Source: Bosea vestrisii (GTDB taxonomy: Bacteria; Pseudomonadota; Alphaproteobacteria; Rhizobiales; Beijerinckiaceae). Taken from it: a DNA stretch of 64,000 nucleotides. Shown one piece after another: positions 1 through 8,033 of this stretch. Position 1 is the first letter of the stretch, and each line of letters starts with the position of its first letter. The position numbers were made by a program, and so were the translations under genes. Under the pieces are notes generated by a model. It was not told where the DNA came from and ran no database searches. It saw only the letters and a list, made by a program, of their open reading frames with translations. The stretch is taken from assembly GCF_030144325.1 (NCBI RefSeq), contig NZ_CP126307.1:3073501-3137500 (forward strand), in the 5' to 3' direction.

Positions 1-2
1 AG

Positions 3-464
3 GATCTCGGCAAGATCGAGTACCTGCCCTTCGCCGAGTCGGTCGAGCTGATGAAAAACCGCCAGCTCGACGCCACCCTGCAATCGGCCGGCCTCGGCGT
101 CGCCTCGATCCGCGATCTCGCAGCTTCCGTCGAGATCGTCGTCGTCGAGGTGCCCAAGGCGGTGATCGACAAGGCCGGCCCGCCCTTCATCAGCACGCCG
201 ATCCCGGCCAACACCTATGGCGGCCAGACCACCGACGTGAACACCGCAGCGGTGGTCAACTACCTCGTCACCCATGACGGCGTGAAGGAGGAACTGGTCT
301 ACCAGATGACCAAGAACATCTTCGAGAATCTCGGCGAACTCGGCTCGTCGCATTCGGCCGGCAAATCGATCAAGCTCGAGAACGCGCTCGACGGCATGCC
401 GGTGCCGCTGCATCCGGGCGCCGCGCGCTATCTCAAGGAAAAGGGCCTGAAGGTCGGGTCGTAG
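3..464 (+). CDS. TAXI-family TRAP transporter substrate-binding protein (C-terminal part)
   Basis: Partial gene entering from the left edge: the frame is open from base 3, giving the last 153 residues; start and signal peptide lie outside. The visible part resembles the C-terminal lobe of TAXI-type periplasmic binding proteins, with a 'YGGQTTDVNTAAVVNYLV' block followed by 'LVYQMTKNIFENLGEL', the usual order near the end of that family. In the family this protein captures a small, usually carboxylated, solute in the periplasm and hands it to a fused TRAP permease. Exactly such a permease starts about 95 nt downstream on the same strand, with DUF1850 after it, which supports the call. The substrate cannot be read from sequence; the nitrile/amide genes downstream suggest an organic acid or amide-related compound (inference). 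Confidence 0.85.
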   Translation, partial: DLGKIEYLPFAESVELMKNRQLDATLQSAGLGVASIRDLAASVEIVVVEVPKAVIDKAGPPFISTPIPANTYGGQTTDVNTAAVVNYLVTHDGVKEELVYQMTKNIFENLGELGSSHSAGKSIKLENALDGMPVPLHPGAARYLKEKGLKVGS

Positions 465-466
465 GG

Positions 467-548
467 CGTCATTCTCGGGCTCGACCCGAGAATCTCATGA
501 CCAGCTAGCTGGTTTCCAAGATGCTCGGGTCAAGTCCGAGCATGACGG
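467..548. repeat. Dispersed palindromic (REP-like) element, family 1, copy 1
   Basis: The gap between the binding-protein and permease genes is filled by two inverted repeats: CATTCTCGGG..CCCGAGAATC (about 469-494) and AGATGCTCGGG..CCGAGCATGACG (about 519-546), with a perfect 12-bp palindrome CCAGCTAGCTGG (501-512) between them. The same architecture recurs at 27867-27962. The family looks like a REP/BIME-type repeat. It could act as an mRNA processing or attenuation point between the two transporter genes (inference). Confidence 0.75.
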
Positions 549-558
549 CGGTTGGTTT

Positions 559-2739
559 TTGGCGACGGGCGGGCAGGCGATGGCGCAGCAGACCACAGTG
601 GCGGGGGCCGATACCGACCGGCTGCACGAGCTCTCCGGCGCGAGCGGCGCGCCGATCGAGAACGAGGCGCTCGATAATTTCGAGCACGGCTTCCCACCCG
701 GCTTCGGCCCCGGCAAATGGGGCCTGCTCGCCTATGCCGTGGCGCTCGCCTTCGCCTCATTCCAGATCCTGATCTCGGCCTGGCACTTCCTGCCGAGCCA
801 GGCGGTGCGCGGCGTCCATGTCGGCTTCCTGCTGCTGCTCTCCTTCGGCCTCGTCGCCAATTTCAAGGCCAAGACCGAGGCCGGCCGCTGGCTCGGCTGG
901 GCCATCGGCCTGCTCGGCTTTCTGATCGGCCTCTACCAGCTGATCTTCTATGCCGACCTGATCCTGCGTGACGGCGACCCGACCACGCTCGACCTCGTGG
1001 TCGGCAGCCTGCTCGCCATTCTCGTCTTCGAGGCTGCCAGGCGGCTGATGGGCAATGCCCTGCCGATCATGTGCGGCGTCTGCCTGCTCTACTGGTTCTT
1101 CGGCCAATACCTGCCCTCGCCCTTCAACCATCGCGGCTACGGCTTCGACCAGATCATCGGCCATCTCTCCTTCGGCACCGAAGGGCTCTACGGCGTGCCG
1201 ACCTATGTCTCGGCGACCTACATCTTCCTGTTCATCGTCTTCGGCGCCTTCCTCGAGAAGGCCGGGATGATCCATCTCTTCAACGACGTCTCGCTCGGCC
1301 TGTTCGGCGGCGCCCGCGGCGGCCCGGCCAAGGTCGCGGTCTTCTCGTCGGGGATGATGGGAATGATCTCGGGCTCCGGCGTCGCCAATGTCGTCACCGT
1401 CGGCCAGTTCACGATTCCGCTGATGATCAAGTTTGGCTACCGGCGCGCCTTCGCCGCCGGCGTCGAGGCGACCGCCTCGATGGGCGGCCAGATCATGCCG
1501 CCAGTGATGGGCGCCGCCGCCTTCATCATGGCCGAGACGCTCGGCGTCGACTATTCCGAGATCGTCAAGGCGGCCGCGATCCCGGCCGTGCTCTATTTCG
1601 CCTCGGCCTTCTGGATGGTGCATCTGGAAGCCGGCAAGCACGGCCTCAAGGGCATCGAGCGCGCTTTGCTGCCGAGCCCGCTGAAAGCGCTGCGCGAACG
1701 CTGGTATCTGGCGCTGCCGCTCGCCGTGCTCGTCTTCATGCTGTTCCACGGCTTCACGCCGCTGTTCGCCGGCACGATCGGGCTCGCGCTCACCGTCGGT
1801 CTCTTGCTCGGCGCCGGCATCGCCCTCGGCTTCAAGACGACGACGCTGCGCGTGATCTTCTGGATCGGCCTCGGGCTGATCGCCGGGGTGCTATTGCGCG
1901 AGGGCATGGACGTCCGCGTCGTCGCCGGCCTCATCCTGGCACTCGTCCTGCTCAACGCCCTCACCATCGGCGGCCGGGCGACGCTCGCCATCTGCCGCGA
2001 CGCGCTTGCCGACGCCGCCAAGACGGCGCTGCCGGTCGGCATCGCCTGCGCTATCGTCGGCACCATCATCGGCCTGATGACCCAGACCGGCATCGGCACC
2101 ACCTTCGGCGCCTGGATCATCGGGCTCGGCAAGACCAGCCTGTTCCTGGCGCTGGTCCTGACCATGATCCTCTCGATCCTGCTCGGCACCGGCATCCCGA
2201 CGATCCCGACCTACATCATCGTCGCGGCGCTCGCCGCCCCGGCGCTGGAAAAGCTCGGCGTGCCGCTGATCGTCAGCCACATGTTCGCGTTCTACTACGG
2301 CATCATGGCCGACCTCTCGCCGCCGGTGGCGCTGGCGGCCTTGGCGGCTGCGCCGATCGCCAAGGAGAACCCTGACAAGATCGGTTGGGAGGCGATGCGC
2401 GTCGCGCTCGCCGGCTACGTCATCCCCTTCATCGCGGTCTATTCGCCGGCACTGATGCTGCAGCCGGGCGATGCGATGAGCGCGACAATCGGCTTCTGGC
2501 CGTCCGTGGTCTACGCTGTGATCAAGGCGAGCATCGCCATCGCCCTGTTCGGCATGGTCGCGATCGGCTTCCTGTTCGGGCGCCTGACCATGATCGAACG
2601 CGTGCTCTGCTTTGCCGCCGCAGTCTTCCTGTTCGGCGAATTCCCCTATAGCGACCCGCTCGGCTACGCCCTCGCCGCCGCAATCGTCGCCCGCCATTGG
2701 TGGGCCAATCGCCCCGACGGGTTGGAAAAGCCGGCGTGA
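559..2739 (+). CDS. TRAP transporter fused permease (DctQM-type, TAXI-associated)
   Basis: Inner-membrane permease of 719-726 residues in which the small (DctQ-like) and large (DctM-like) TRAP subunits are fused; it imports a solute using an ion gradient. The N-terminal third has several hydrophobic helices after a soluble stretch of about 50 residues. The DctM core carries the family's Gly-rich helices ('GMMGMISGSGVANVVTVGQ', 'SMGGQIMPPVMGAAAF', 'LGTGIPTIPTYI'). The start shown is TTG 559; ATG 580 is an in-frame alternative and may be the real one. The stop overlaps the GTG of the DUF1850 gene, suggesting translational coupling. Neighbours are the TAXI binding protein upstream and a hydrolase/nitrile hydratase set downstream. 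Confidence 0.93.
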   Translation: MATGGQAMAQQTTVAGADTDRLHELSGASGAPIENEALDNFEHGFPPGFGPGKWGLLAYAVALAFASFQILISAWHFLPSQAVRGVHVGFLLLLSFGLVANFKAKTEAGRWLGWAIGLLGFLIGLYQLIFYADLILRDGDPTTLDLVVGSLLAILVFEAARRLMGNALPIMCGVCLLYWFFGQYLPSPFNHRGYGFDQIIGHLSFGTEGLYGVPTYVSATYIFLFIVFGAFLEKAGMIHLFNDVSLGLFGGARGGPAKVAVFSSGMMGMISGSGVANVVTVGQFTIPLMIKFGYRRAFAAGVEATASMGGQIMPPVMGAAAFIMAETLGVDYSEIVKAAAIPAVLYFASAFWMVHLEAGKHGLKGIERALLPSPLKALRERWYLALPLAVLVFMLFHGFTPLFAGTIGLALTVGLLLGAGIALGFKTTTLRVIFWIGLGLIAGVLLREGMDVRVVAGLILALVLLNALTIGGRATLAICRDALADAAKTALPVGIACAIVGTIIGLMTQTGIGTTFGAWIIGLGKTSLFLALVLTMILSILLGTGIPTIPTYIIVAALAAPALEKLGVPLIVSHMFAFYYGIMADLSPPVALAALAAAPIAKENPDKIGWEAMRVALAGYVIPFIAVYSPALMLQPGDAMSATIGFWPSVVYAVIKASIAIALFGMVAIGFLFGRLTMIERVLCFAAAVFLFGEFPYSDPLGYALAAAIVARHWWANRPDGLEKPA

Positions 2740-3098
2740 TCTGCCTCGCCGCCGGTGCGCTCGTGGTTTCGCTCGACGCAAGCGAGATCACGCTGTCCTG
2801 GCGGCATTCGGTGCAGAAATCGCTGTGGGAGGAGCTTTGGCGGCAAGGCCCGAAAGGCCTCGTCCTCGAAGAGGCCCGCATCCAGGGCTCCGGCGCCGGC
2901 ATGGATCCGCCTGATGGCGCAAAGCTCGTCGACGGCTTCTGGCGCTGGAAACCGAACCTGCCTGCCCTGCCGGAAGTGGTGATGCGCCGCTCCGGCGCCA
3001 CCGCCGATTGGCAAGTCTGCGTGGAAAACCGCTGCCGGTCGCTCGATGAATTGCTGCCGGCCGAGGCCGATCCGGTGGTGATGCGACCCTGCGGCTGA
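2736..3098 (+). CDS. DUF1850 domain-containing protein (TRAP-associated)
   Basis: Protein of 120 residues starting at GTG 2736, which overlaps the permease stop (GTGA). It begins with a hydrophobic stretch that could be a signal sequence or anchor, then 'ITLSWRHSVQKSLWEE', the conserved opening of DUF1850 proteins, and contains two Cys near the C-terminus ('WQVCVENRCRSL'). DUF1850 genes are regularly found next to TAXI-type fused TRAP permeases, as here; their molecular role is not established. A longer in-frame start inside the permease exists but would add residues not expected for the family. Confidence 0.85.
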   Translation: MICLAAGALVVSLDASEITLSWRHSVQKSLWEELWRQGPKGLVLEEARIQGSGAGMDPPDGAKLVDGFWRWKPNLPALPEVVMRRSGATADWQVCVENRCRSLDELLPAEADPVVMRPCG

Positions 3099-3100
3099 AC

Positions 3101-3340
3101 TCAGCCGCGCTGGGTCAGACGCTCGATCTTCACGACGCGGCGCATGAAGTTCACCAGGCCATAGGCGGCGAGCACCGAGAACAGCCCCATCAGCACATAG
3201 GCGACGATGGGCCCGAGCTCGAACAGGCCGGCCAGCGCCCAGCCGGACGCCAGCGCGACGCCGAAGATCTCGACCGCGATCAGGATGGCGAGCGAGACCA
3301 CCATGATCACGTTGCGCCAATTGGTGCGGCCAGCCGCCAT
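3101..3340 (-). CDS. Small membrane protein, unknown function
   Basis: Minus-strand gene of 79 residues, tail to tail with the DUF1850 gene (2 nt apart). The ATG at 3340 was chosen because a GAGGG ribosome-binding site lies 7 nt upstream; longer in-frame starts lack one. The product is two hydrophobic helices (roughly residues 11-33 and 39-61) followed by a basic C-terminus ('NFMRRVVKIERLTQRG'), so it should sit in the inner membrane. I do not recognise a family. Its orientation separates it from the TRAP operon. Confidence 0.65.
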   Translation of the reverse strand: MAAGRTNWRNVIMVVSLAILIAVEIFGVALASGWALAGLFELGPIVAYVLMGLFSVLAAYGLVNFMRRVVKIERLTQRG

Positions 3341-3420
3341 GCTTTTACCCTCGGAACCCATGCACGGACCGCCTAGCCTAGCCGGCGGCGGCATGCAACA
3401 AAATCGCGCCTTCCGGCAAA

Positions 3421-5043
3421 ATGGTCACGCCTGCCCCGAACGAAAAGAACCTGATGCCCGATTCTCCTGTTTTCAGCTCGGCCGCCGTTGCGGCGCCCCA
3501 TCGCTTCGCCTCGGAAGCCGGGCGCGCCATCCTCGCCGAGGGCGGCAATGCGATCGAGGCGATGGTCGCCATGGCTGCGACCATCGCGGTCGTCTATCCC
3601 CACATGAACGCGATCGGCGGCGACGGCTTCTGGCTTGTGCATGAGCCCGGCGGCAAGGTCCACGCCATCGAGGCCTGCGGTCCGGCAGGGAGCCTCGCCA
3701 CGATCGAGCGCTATCGCGAGAAGGGCCATGACACGCTGCCGGCGCGCGGCCCGGATGCGGCGATCACCGTCGCCGGCGCGATCGGCGGCTGGCAGGCGGC
3801 GCTCGCTTTGTCCGCCAGCCTCGGCGGCAGGCTGCCGCTGAAGGACCTGCTCGCCGACGCCATCCGCCATTGTGCCGAGGGCTACGATATCTCCGACTCC
3901 GAACTGCGCACCTGGCCGCAGGAGGTCGACGCGGTGAAGGCCGCGCCCGGCTTCAGCGAGTTCTTCTGGCCGGGCGGAGAACGGCCCAAGGCCGGCGACC
4001 GGCGCAAACCCACCGCGCTCGGCGCGACGCTGGAGCAGCTCGTCCATGCCGGGCTCGACGATTTCTATCGCGGTGACATCGGCCGCGAGCTTGCCGAGGA
4101 CCTCGGGCGTCTCGGCGCGCCCATCACCCGCGCCGATCTCGAAGCCTTCCGCGCCCGGCCTGTCCAGGCGCTGTCGCTGAAGCTGCCGGGCCTCACGGTC
4201 TACAATTTCCCGCCGCCGACGCAGGGCCTCACCGCCCTGATGATCCTTGGTATCTTCGAAAGGCTCGGTGTCACCCGTCCGGAGAGCTTCGACCACCATC
4301 ACGGCCTCGTCGAGGCGGTGAAGCGCGCGCTCGCCATCCGCGACAAGGTCGTCACCGACCCGGCCTTCATGACGGTCGATCCGGCAAGCCTCCTGACCGA
4401 CACCGCTCTGGAACGCGAAGCCGCGAAGATCGACCGCAAGCGCGCCGCGAGCTGGCCGTTCCGGCCCGGCGAGGGCGACACGATCTGGATGGGCGCGATC
4501 GACGGCTCCGGCCTCGCGGTGTCCTATATCCAGTCGCTCTACTGGGAATACGGCTCCGGCTGCATCCTGCCCAAGACCGGCGTCAACTGGCAGAACCGCG
4601 GCGTCTCCTTCTCGCTGGACGCCAAGGCGCTGAATCCGCTGGCTCCCGGCCGCAAGCCCTTCCATACGCTCAACCCGCCGCTCGCCCGCTTCGACGATGG
4701 CCGCATCGTCAGCTACGGCGCGATGGGCGGCGACGGTCAGCCGCAATTCCAGGCGCAGATCCTGTCGCGCTATCGCTTTGGCCAGGGCCTCGCCGACGCC
4801 GTCGATGCGCCGCGCTGGCTGTTCGGCCGCACCTGGGGCGCCGGCTCGATCTCGCTCAAGCTGGAGAACCGCTTCGACCCGATGCTGCTGGCCAGGCTCA
4901 CCGCAGCCGGGCACCCGGTCGAGGAATACAGCGAGGCCTATTCCGACCAGTTCGGCCATGCCGGCATGCTGGTGAAGCACCAGAAGGGCCATGTCGAGGC
5001 GACGCATGATCCGCGCTCGGACGGCGACGCCCGCGGCATCTGA
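3421..5043 (+). CDS. Gamma-glutamyltranspeptidase-family (Ntn) hydrolase
   Basis: 540-residue N-terminal-nucleophile hydrolase of the gamma-glutamyltransferase family. These proteins are made as one chain and cleave themselves before a Thr that becomes the catalytic nucleophile. Here the candidate is Thr354 in 'GDTIWMGAIDG', followed by the expected small-subunit blocks. The N-terminal 'GGNAIEAMVAMAATIAVVYPHMNAIGGDGF' region (residues about 41-71, quoted here only as landmark start GGNAIEAM and end GIGGDGF-like) fits the large subunit. There is no signal peptide, unlike periplasmic E. coli Ggt, so the enzyme is probably cytoplasmic. ATG 3454 is an alternative start. It precedes an amidase and nitrile hydratase. 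Substrate could be a gamma-glutamyl amide or another acyl amide; family members also include acylases. Confidence 0.85.
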   Translation: MVTPAPNEKNLMPDSPVFSSAAVAAPHRFASEAGRAILAEGGNAIEAMVAMAATIAVVYPHMNAIGGDGFWLVHEPGGKVHAIEACGPAGSLATIERYREKGHDTLPARGPDAAITVAGAIGGWQAALALSASLGGRLPLKDLLADAIRHCAEGYDISDSELRTWPQEVDAVKAAPGFSEFFWPGGERPKAGDRRKPTALGATLEQLVHAGLDDFYRGDIGRELAEDLGRLGAPITRADLEAFRARPVQALSLKLPGLTVYNFPPPTQGLTALMILGIFERLGVTRPESFDHHHGLVEAVKRALAIRDKVVTDPAFMTVDPASLLTDTALEREAAKIDRKRAASWPFRPGEGDTIWMGAIDGSGLAVSYIQSLYWEYGSGCILPKTGVNWQNRGVSFSLDAKALNPLAPGRKPFHTLNPPLARFDDGRIVSYGAMGGDGQPQFQAQILSRYRFGQGLADAVDAPRWLFGRTWGAGSISLKLENRFDPMLLARLTAAGHPVEEYSEAYSDQFGHAGMLVKHQKGHVEATHDPRSDGDARGI

Positions 5044-5069
5044 TTGAGATCTGGGGGATCTGAGAACAC

Positions 5070-6266
5070 ATGATCGAGAACGACCCGTTTCGCTGCTTCG
5101 TGCCGTATCCGCAAGCGCCGGTGAAACACGCCTCGTCCGGCCCGCTCGCCGGGCTGACGCTCGCGGTCAAGGACCTGTTCGACGTCAAGGGCTATCCGAC
5201 CGGCGCGGGCTCGCCGATCGTGCTGGCGCTCTCGGGGATCAAGACCAAGACGGCGCCGATCGTGAAGGCCTTCCTGGAGGCCGGAGCCCGTTTCGTCGGC
5301 AAGACCCATACCGACGAGCTCGCTTTTTCGCTCAACGGCAAGAACGCCCATTTCGGCTCGCCCGTAAATCCGGCGGCGCCGGATCGGATCACCGGCGGCT
5401 CGTCCTCCGGCTCGATGGCAGCGGTCGCCGGAAGGCTCGCCGATATCGGCCTCGGCTCCGACACTGGCGGCTCGGTTCGGGCGCCGGCGAGCTATGGCGG
5501 CCTGTTCGGCATCCGCCCGACCCACGGCCGCCTCTCGCTGAAGCGGGCCTGGCCGCTGGCGGAGAGTCTCGACACCGCCGGCTTCTTCGCCCGGGATGGC
5601 GAGGTCTTCGCCCGCGCCGCCAATGTGGTGCTCGGCAAGGACCGGCTGACGCTGCCGGAAACGCCTCGCCTCCTCCTCGCCGACGACCTCTTCGCCCAGG
5701 CCGTGCCCGAGGCCGAGCGCATCCTGCGCAATGTCGTGCAGCGCATCGTGCCGATCCTCGGCCAGCCCGAGACAGTGCGCGCCGTCAGTGACATGGACGC
5801 GCTCTACTGGGCCTTCCGCTGGATCCAGGGGCGCGAGGCCTGGCAGGCGGATGGCGCGATGATCGAGCGCCATGCGCCACCGCTCGGCCCCGGCGTCGCC
5901 GAGCGCTTCGCCTTCGGCAAGGCAGTCAGCGATGCGGAGGTCGCGCGCGGCGACAGCGTGCGCAAGGCTTTCCGGGCGAAGCTCGCCAAGCTGCTCGGCA
6001 AGGACGGCGTGCTGATGCTGCCGACGGTGCCGGACGTCGCGCCCCTGATCGGCGCCGGCGAACCCGAGCTCGAGGATTTCCGCAACCGTGCCCTGCGCCT
6101 GCTCTGTCTTGCGGGCCTGTCGGGCTTCCCGCAGATTTCGATTCCCGTCGCCCATCGCGACGACGCACCGCTGGGCTTGTCGGTGATCGGGCCGAAGGGC
6201 TCGGACAAGTCGCTCGTCGCCTTCGCGGTGAAGTTCGAGCGGGCGGCGCGGATCAGGCTGGCATGA
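5070..6266 (+). CDS. Amidase (amidase-signature family)
   Basis: 398-residue enzyme with the amidase-signature Ser-cisSer-Lys triad: Lys34 in 'LAVKDLFDVKG', the Ser block 111-113 in 'ITGGSSSGSMAAVA', and the nucleophile Ser135 in 'GSDTGGSVRAPAS'. It hydrolyses a carboxamide to acid and ammonia. It is shorter than GatA and lies directly before the nitrile hydratase genes, a classic pairing in which the hydratase makes an amide and the amidase finishes the conversion. The stop is 13 nt before nthA, whose strong GAGGAGGG site lies in the gap, so co-transcription is likely. Which amide it prefers cannot be told. Confidence 0.92.
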   Translation: MIENDPFRCFVPYPQAPVKHASSGPLAGLTLAVKDLFDVKGYPTGAGSPIVLALSGIKTKTAPIVKAFLEAGARFVGKTHTDELAFSLNGKNAHFGSPVNPAAPDRITGGSSSGSMAAVAGRLADIGLGSDTGGSVRAPASYGGLFGIRPTHGRLSLKRAWPLAESLDTAGFFARDGEVFARAANVVLGKDRLTLPETPRLLLADDLFAQAVPEAERILRNVVQRIVPILGQPETVRAVSDMDALYWAFRWIQGREAWQADGAMIERHAPPLGPGVAERFAFGKAVSDAEVARGDSVRKAFRAKLAKLLGKDGVLMLPTVPDVAPLIGAGEPELEDFRNRALRLLCLAGLSGFPQISIPVAHRDDAPLGLSVIGPKGSDKSLVAFAVKFERAARIRLA

Positions 6267-6279
6267 CGAGGAGGGTCCG

Positions 6280-6912
6280 ATGAGCGGCCACGACCATCAC
6301 CACCATCATGACCACGAGCACGACAACCACTTCACCCCGATCGAGGCGCGGGTGAAGGCGCTGGAATCGCTAATGGTCGAGAAGGGCTATGTCGACCCCA
6401 GCGCGCTCGACGCAATCATCGACACCTATGAGACCAAGATCGGCCCGCGCAACGGCGCCCGCGTCGTGGCGAAAGCCTGGAGCGATCCGGCCTATGCCGC
6501 GCGCCTGAAGGCGGACGGCACCGCCGCCGTCGCCGAGCTCGGCTATGGCGGGCGCGGCGGCGAGCACATCGTCGTCTGCTTCAACACACCCGAGGAGCAC
6601 AACCTCATCGTCTGCACCCTGTGCTCCTGCTATCCGTGGCCGGTGCTGGGACTGCCGCCGGTCTGGTATAAATCGCCGCCCTATCGCGCCAAGGCGGTGA
6701 TCGACCCGCGCGGCACCCTAGCCGATTTCGGCGTGAGCCTGCCGGCAGGCCAGCGCATCCGCGTCTGGGATTCGACCGCCGAGACCCGCTTCATCGTTAT
6801 CCCCATGCGGCCTGAAGGCACCGAAGGCTGGAGCGAGGACGAGCTGGCAGCGATCGTCAGCCGCGACTCGATGATCGGCGTCGGCCTGCCCTCCCCGGAG
6901 GATCGGCCATGA
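6280..6912 (+). CDS. nthA: Nitrile hydratase alpha subunit, cobalt type
   Basis: 210-residue alpha subunit of nitrile hydratase, which adds water to a nitrile to give an amide. The metal-binding claw is 'VCTLCSCY' (Cys112-Thr-Leu-Cys115-Ser-Cys117); Thr at the second position is the signature of the Co(III) enzymes, whereas iron enzymes have Ser. In mature enzymes the last two Cys are oxidised to sulfinate and sulfenate. The N-terminus carries nine His within residues 4-17, a probable metal-handling tail. The gene overlaps nthB by ATGA. The amidase lies upstream and the accessory gene downstream. Confidence 0.96.
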   Translation: MSGHDHHHHHDHEHDNHFTPIEARVKALESLMVEKGYVDPSALDAIIDTYETKIGPRNGARVVAKAWSDPAYAARLKADGTAAVAELGYGGRGGEHIVVCFNTPEEHNLIVCTLCSCYPWPVLGLPPVWYKSPPYRAKAVIDPRGTLADFGVSLPAGQRIRVWDSTAETRFIVIPMRPEGTEGWSEDELAAIVSRDSMIGVGLPSPEDRP

Positions 6913-7568
6913 ACAGCGCCCACGACCTCGGCGGCCAGATGGGCTTCGGCCCGGTCGTGCCGGAGAAGGACGAGCCGATCTTCCATGCCGACTGGGAGAG
7001 GAAGGTGCTGGCGATCAATGTCGCCGCCGGCGCGATGGGCGCCTGGACGATCGACGGCATCCGCCATGCCCGCGAGAGCTTGCCGCCGGCGCAATACCTG
7101 TCGTCGAGCTATTACCAGATCTGGCTGGCGGCGCTCGACAAGGTGCTGGTCGAGCAGGGCTTCCTGAGCAAGGAGGAGCTCGTCTCCGGTGTCGCCGGCA
7201 GCACGCGCCGGGAGCCCAAGCGCGTTCTGAAGGGCGAAGAGGTTCCGACCGTCCTGCGCCGCGGCTTCCCCTATGAGCGCGAGGCGCCGGCCCCGGCCCG
7301 TTTCAAGGTCGGCGACAAGGTCCGCACCATCGTCATGCACCCGCAGCATCATACCCGCCTGCCGCGTTATGCCCGCGGCAAAGAGGGGGTGGTCGAGCTG
7401 GTCACCGGCTGCCATGTCTTTCCCGACACCGGCGCCCATGGCGCGCCCGAGACGGCGCAATGGCTCTACACCGTCGTCTTCGCCGGGCCGGAGCTCTGGG
7501 GCCGCGATGCCGATCCGACCTCGAGCGTCAGCATCGAGGCCTGGGAGAGCTATCTTGAGCCGGCCTGA
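6909..7568 (+). CDS. nthB: Nitrile hydratase beta subunit
   Basis: 219-residue beta subunit that pairs with NthA to form the active site pocket of nitrile hydratase. It opens with 'MNSAHDLGGQMGFGPV', the typical start of beta subunits, and has the C-terminal beta-barrel region with 'FKVGDKVRTIVMHPQHHTRL' and 'GHxF/GCHVFPD'-like segments. Its start overlaps the nthA stop by 4 nt and its end overlaps the accessory gene by 14 nt, so the three are surely translated from one message. Confidence 0.95.
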   Translation: MNSAHDLGGQMGFGPVVPEKDEPIFHADWERKVLAINVAAGAMGAWTIDGIRHARESLPPAQYLSSSYYQIWLAALDKVLVEQGFLSKEELVSGVAGSTRREPKRVLKGEEVPTVLRRGFPYEREAPAPARFKVGDKVRTIVMHPQHHTRLPRYARGKEGVVELVTGCHVFPDTGAHGAPETAQWLYTVVFAGPELWGRDADPTSSVSIEAWESYLEPA

Positions 7569-7944
7569 CGCAGCCCTAGCGGACACACTCGCCGCCGGCA
7601 CGCCGATCCCGCGCGACGCCGAGGGTCCGGTCTTCGCCGAGCCCTGGCAGGCGCAGGCCTTCGCACTCGTCGTCGCCCTGCAGAATCGCGGCGTCTTCAG
7701 TGCGGATGAATGGGCGCAGACGCTCGGCGCGGAGATCCGCGAAGCGCTGGCCAATGGCGGGTGCCGCGACGGCTCCGATTATTACGAGCGCTGGTGCGAG
7801 GCGCTGGAGCACCTCCTGATCGAAAAGGGCCTCGCCTCGCATGACGGCGTCGATGCCCGCGCCGCCGCATGGGAACGCGCCGCCGAGGCGACGCCGCATG
7901 GCAAGCCGATCCTGCTGGAGAACGATCCGCTGGCGCAGCGCTGA
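7555..7944 (+). CDS. Nitrile hydratase accessory (activator) protein
   Basis: 129-residue protein homologous to the N-terminal half of the beta subunit ('VFAEPWQAQAFALVVALQNRGVFSADEWAQTL', landmark residues about 25-56). In Co-type systems such small proteins form a complex with the alpha subunit, load cobalt and then swap the loaded alpha onto beta. The start is TTG 7555 inside the end of nthB; a GGGAG site about 8 nt upstream and the ideal N-terminus decide it. No other metallochaperone is needed by the family's known mechanism, though cobalt uptake is. Confidence 0.88.
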   Translation: MSRPDAALADTLAAGTPIPRDAEGPVFAEPWQAQAFALVVALQNRGVFSADEWAQTLGAEIREALANGGCRDGSDYYERWCEALEHLLIEKGLASHDGVDARAAAWERAAEATPHGKPILLENDPLAQR

Positions 7945-8033
7945 AGCTGCGCGTCATCTCCCCTTTGCACGAACGTCGCGAAGCGCGACTATCGCCGCAA
8001 TGCCCGGCTTCAGGGCGGGATCACGGGAGGACG

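Noticed and set aside
757..1749. Long minus-strand open frame opposite the TRAP permease
   Set aside because: Composition is rich in Asp/Glu/Arg/Gln typical of antisense shadows in GC-rich genes; no ribosome-binding site or family resemblance.
3373..5007. 544-codon minus-strand frame opposite the transpeptidase-family gene
   Set aside because: Shadow of a confident gene with an Ntn-hydrolase signature.
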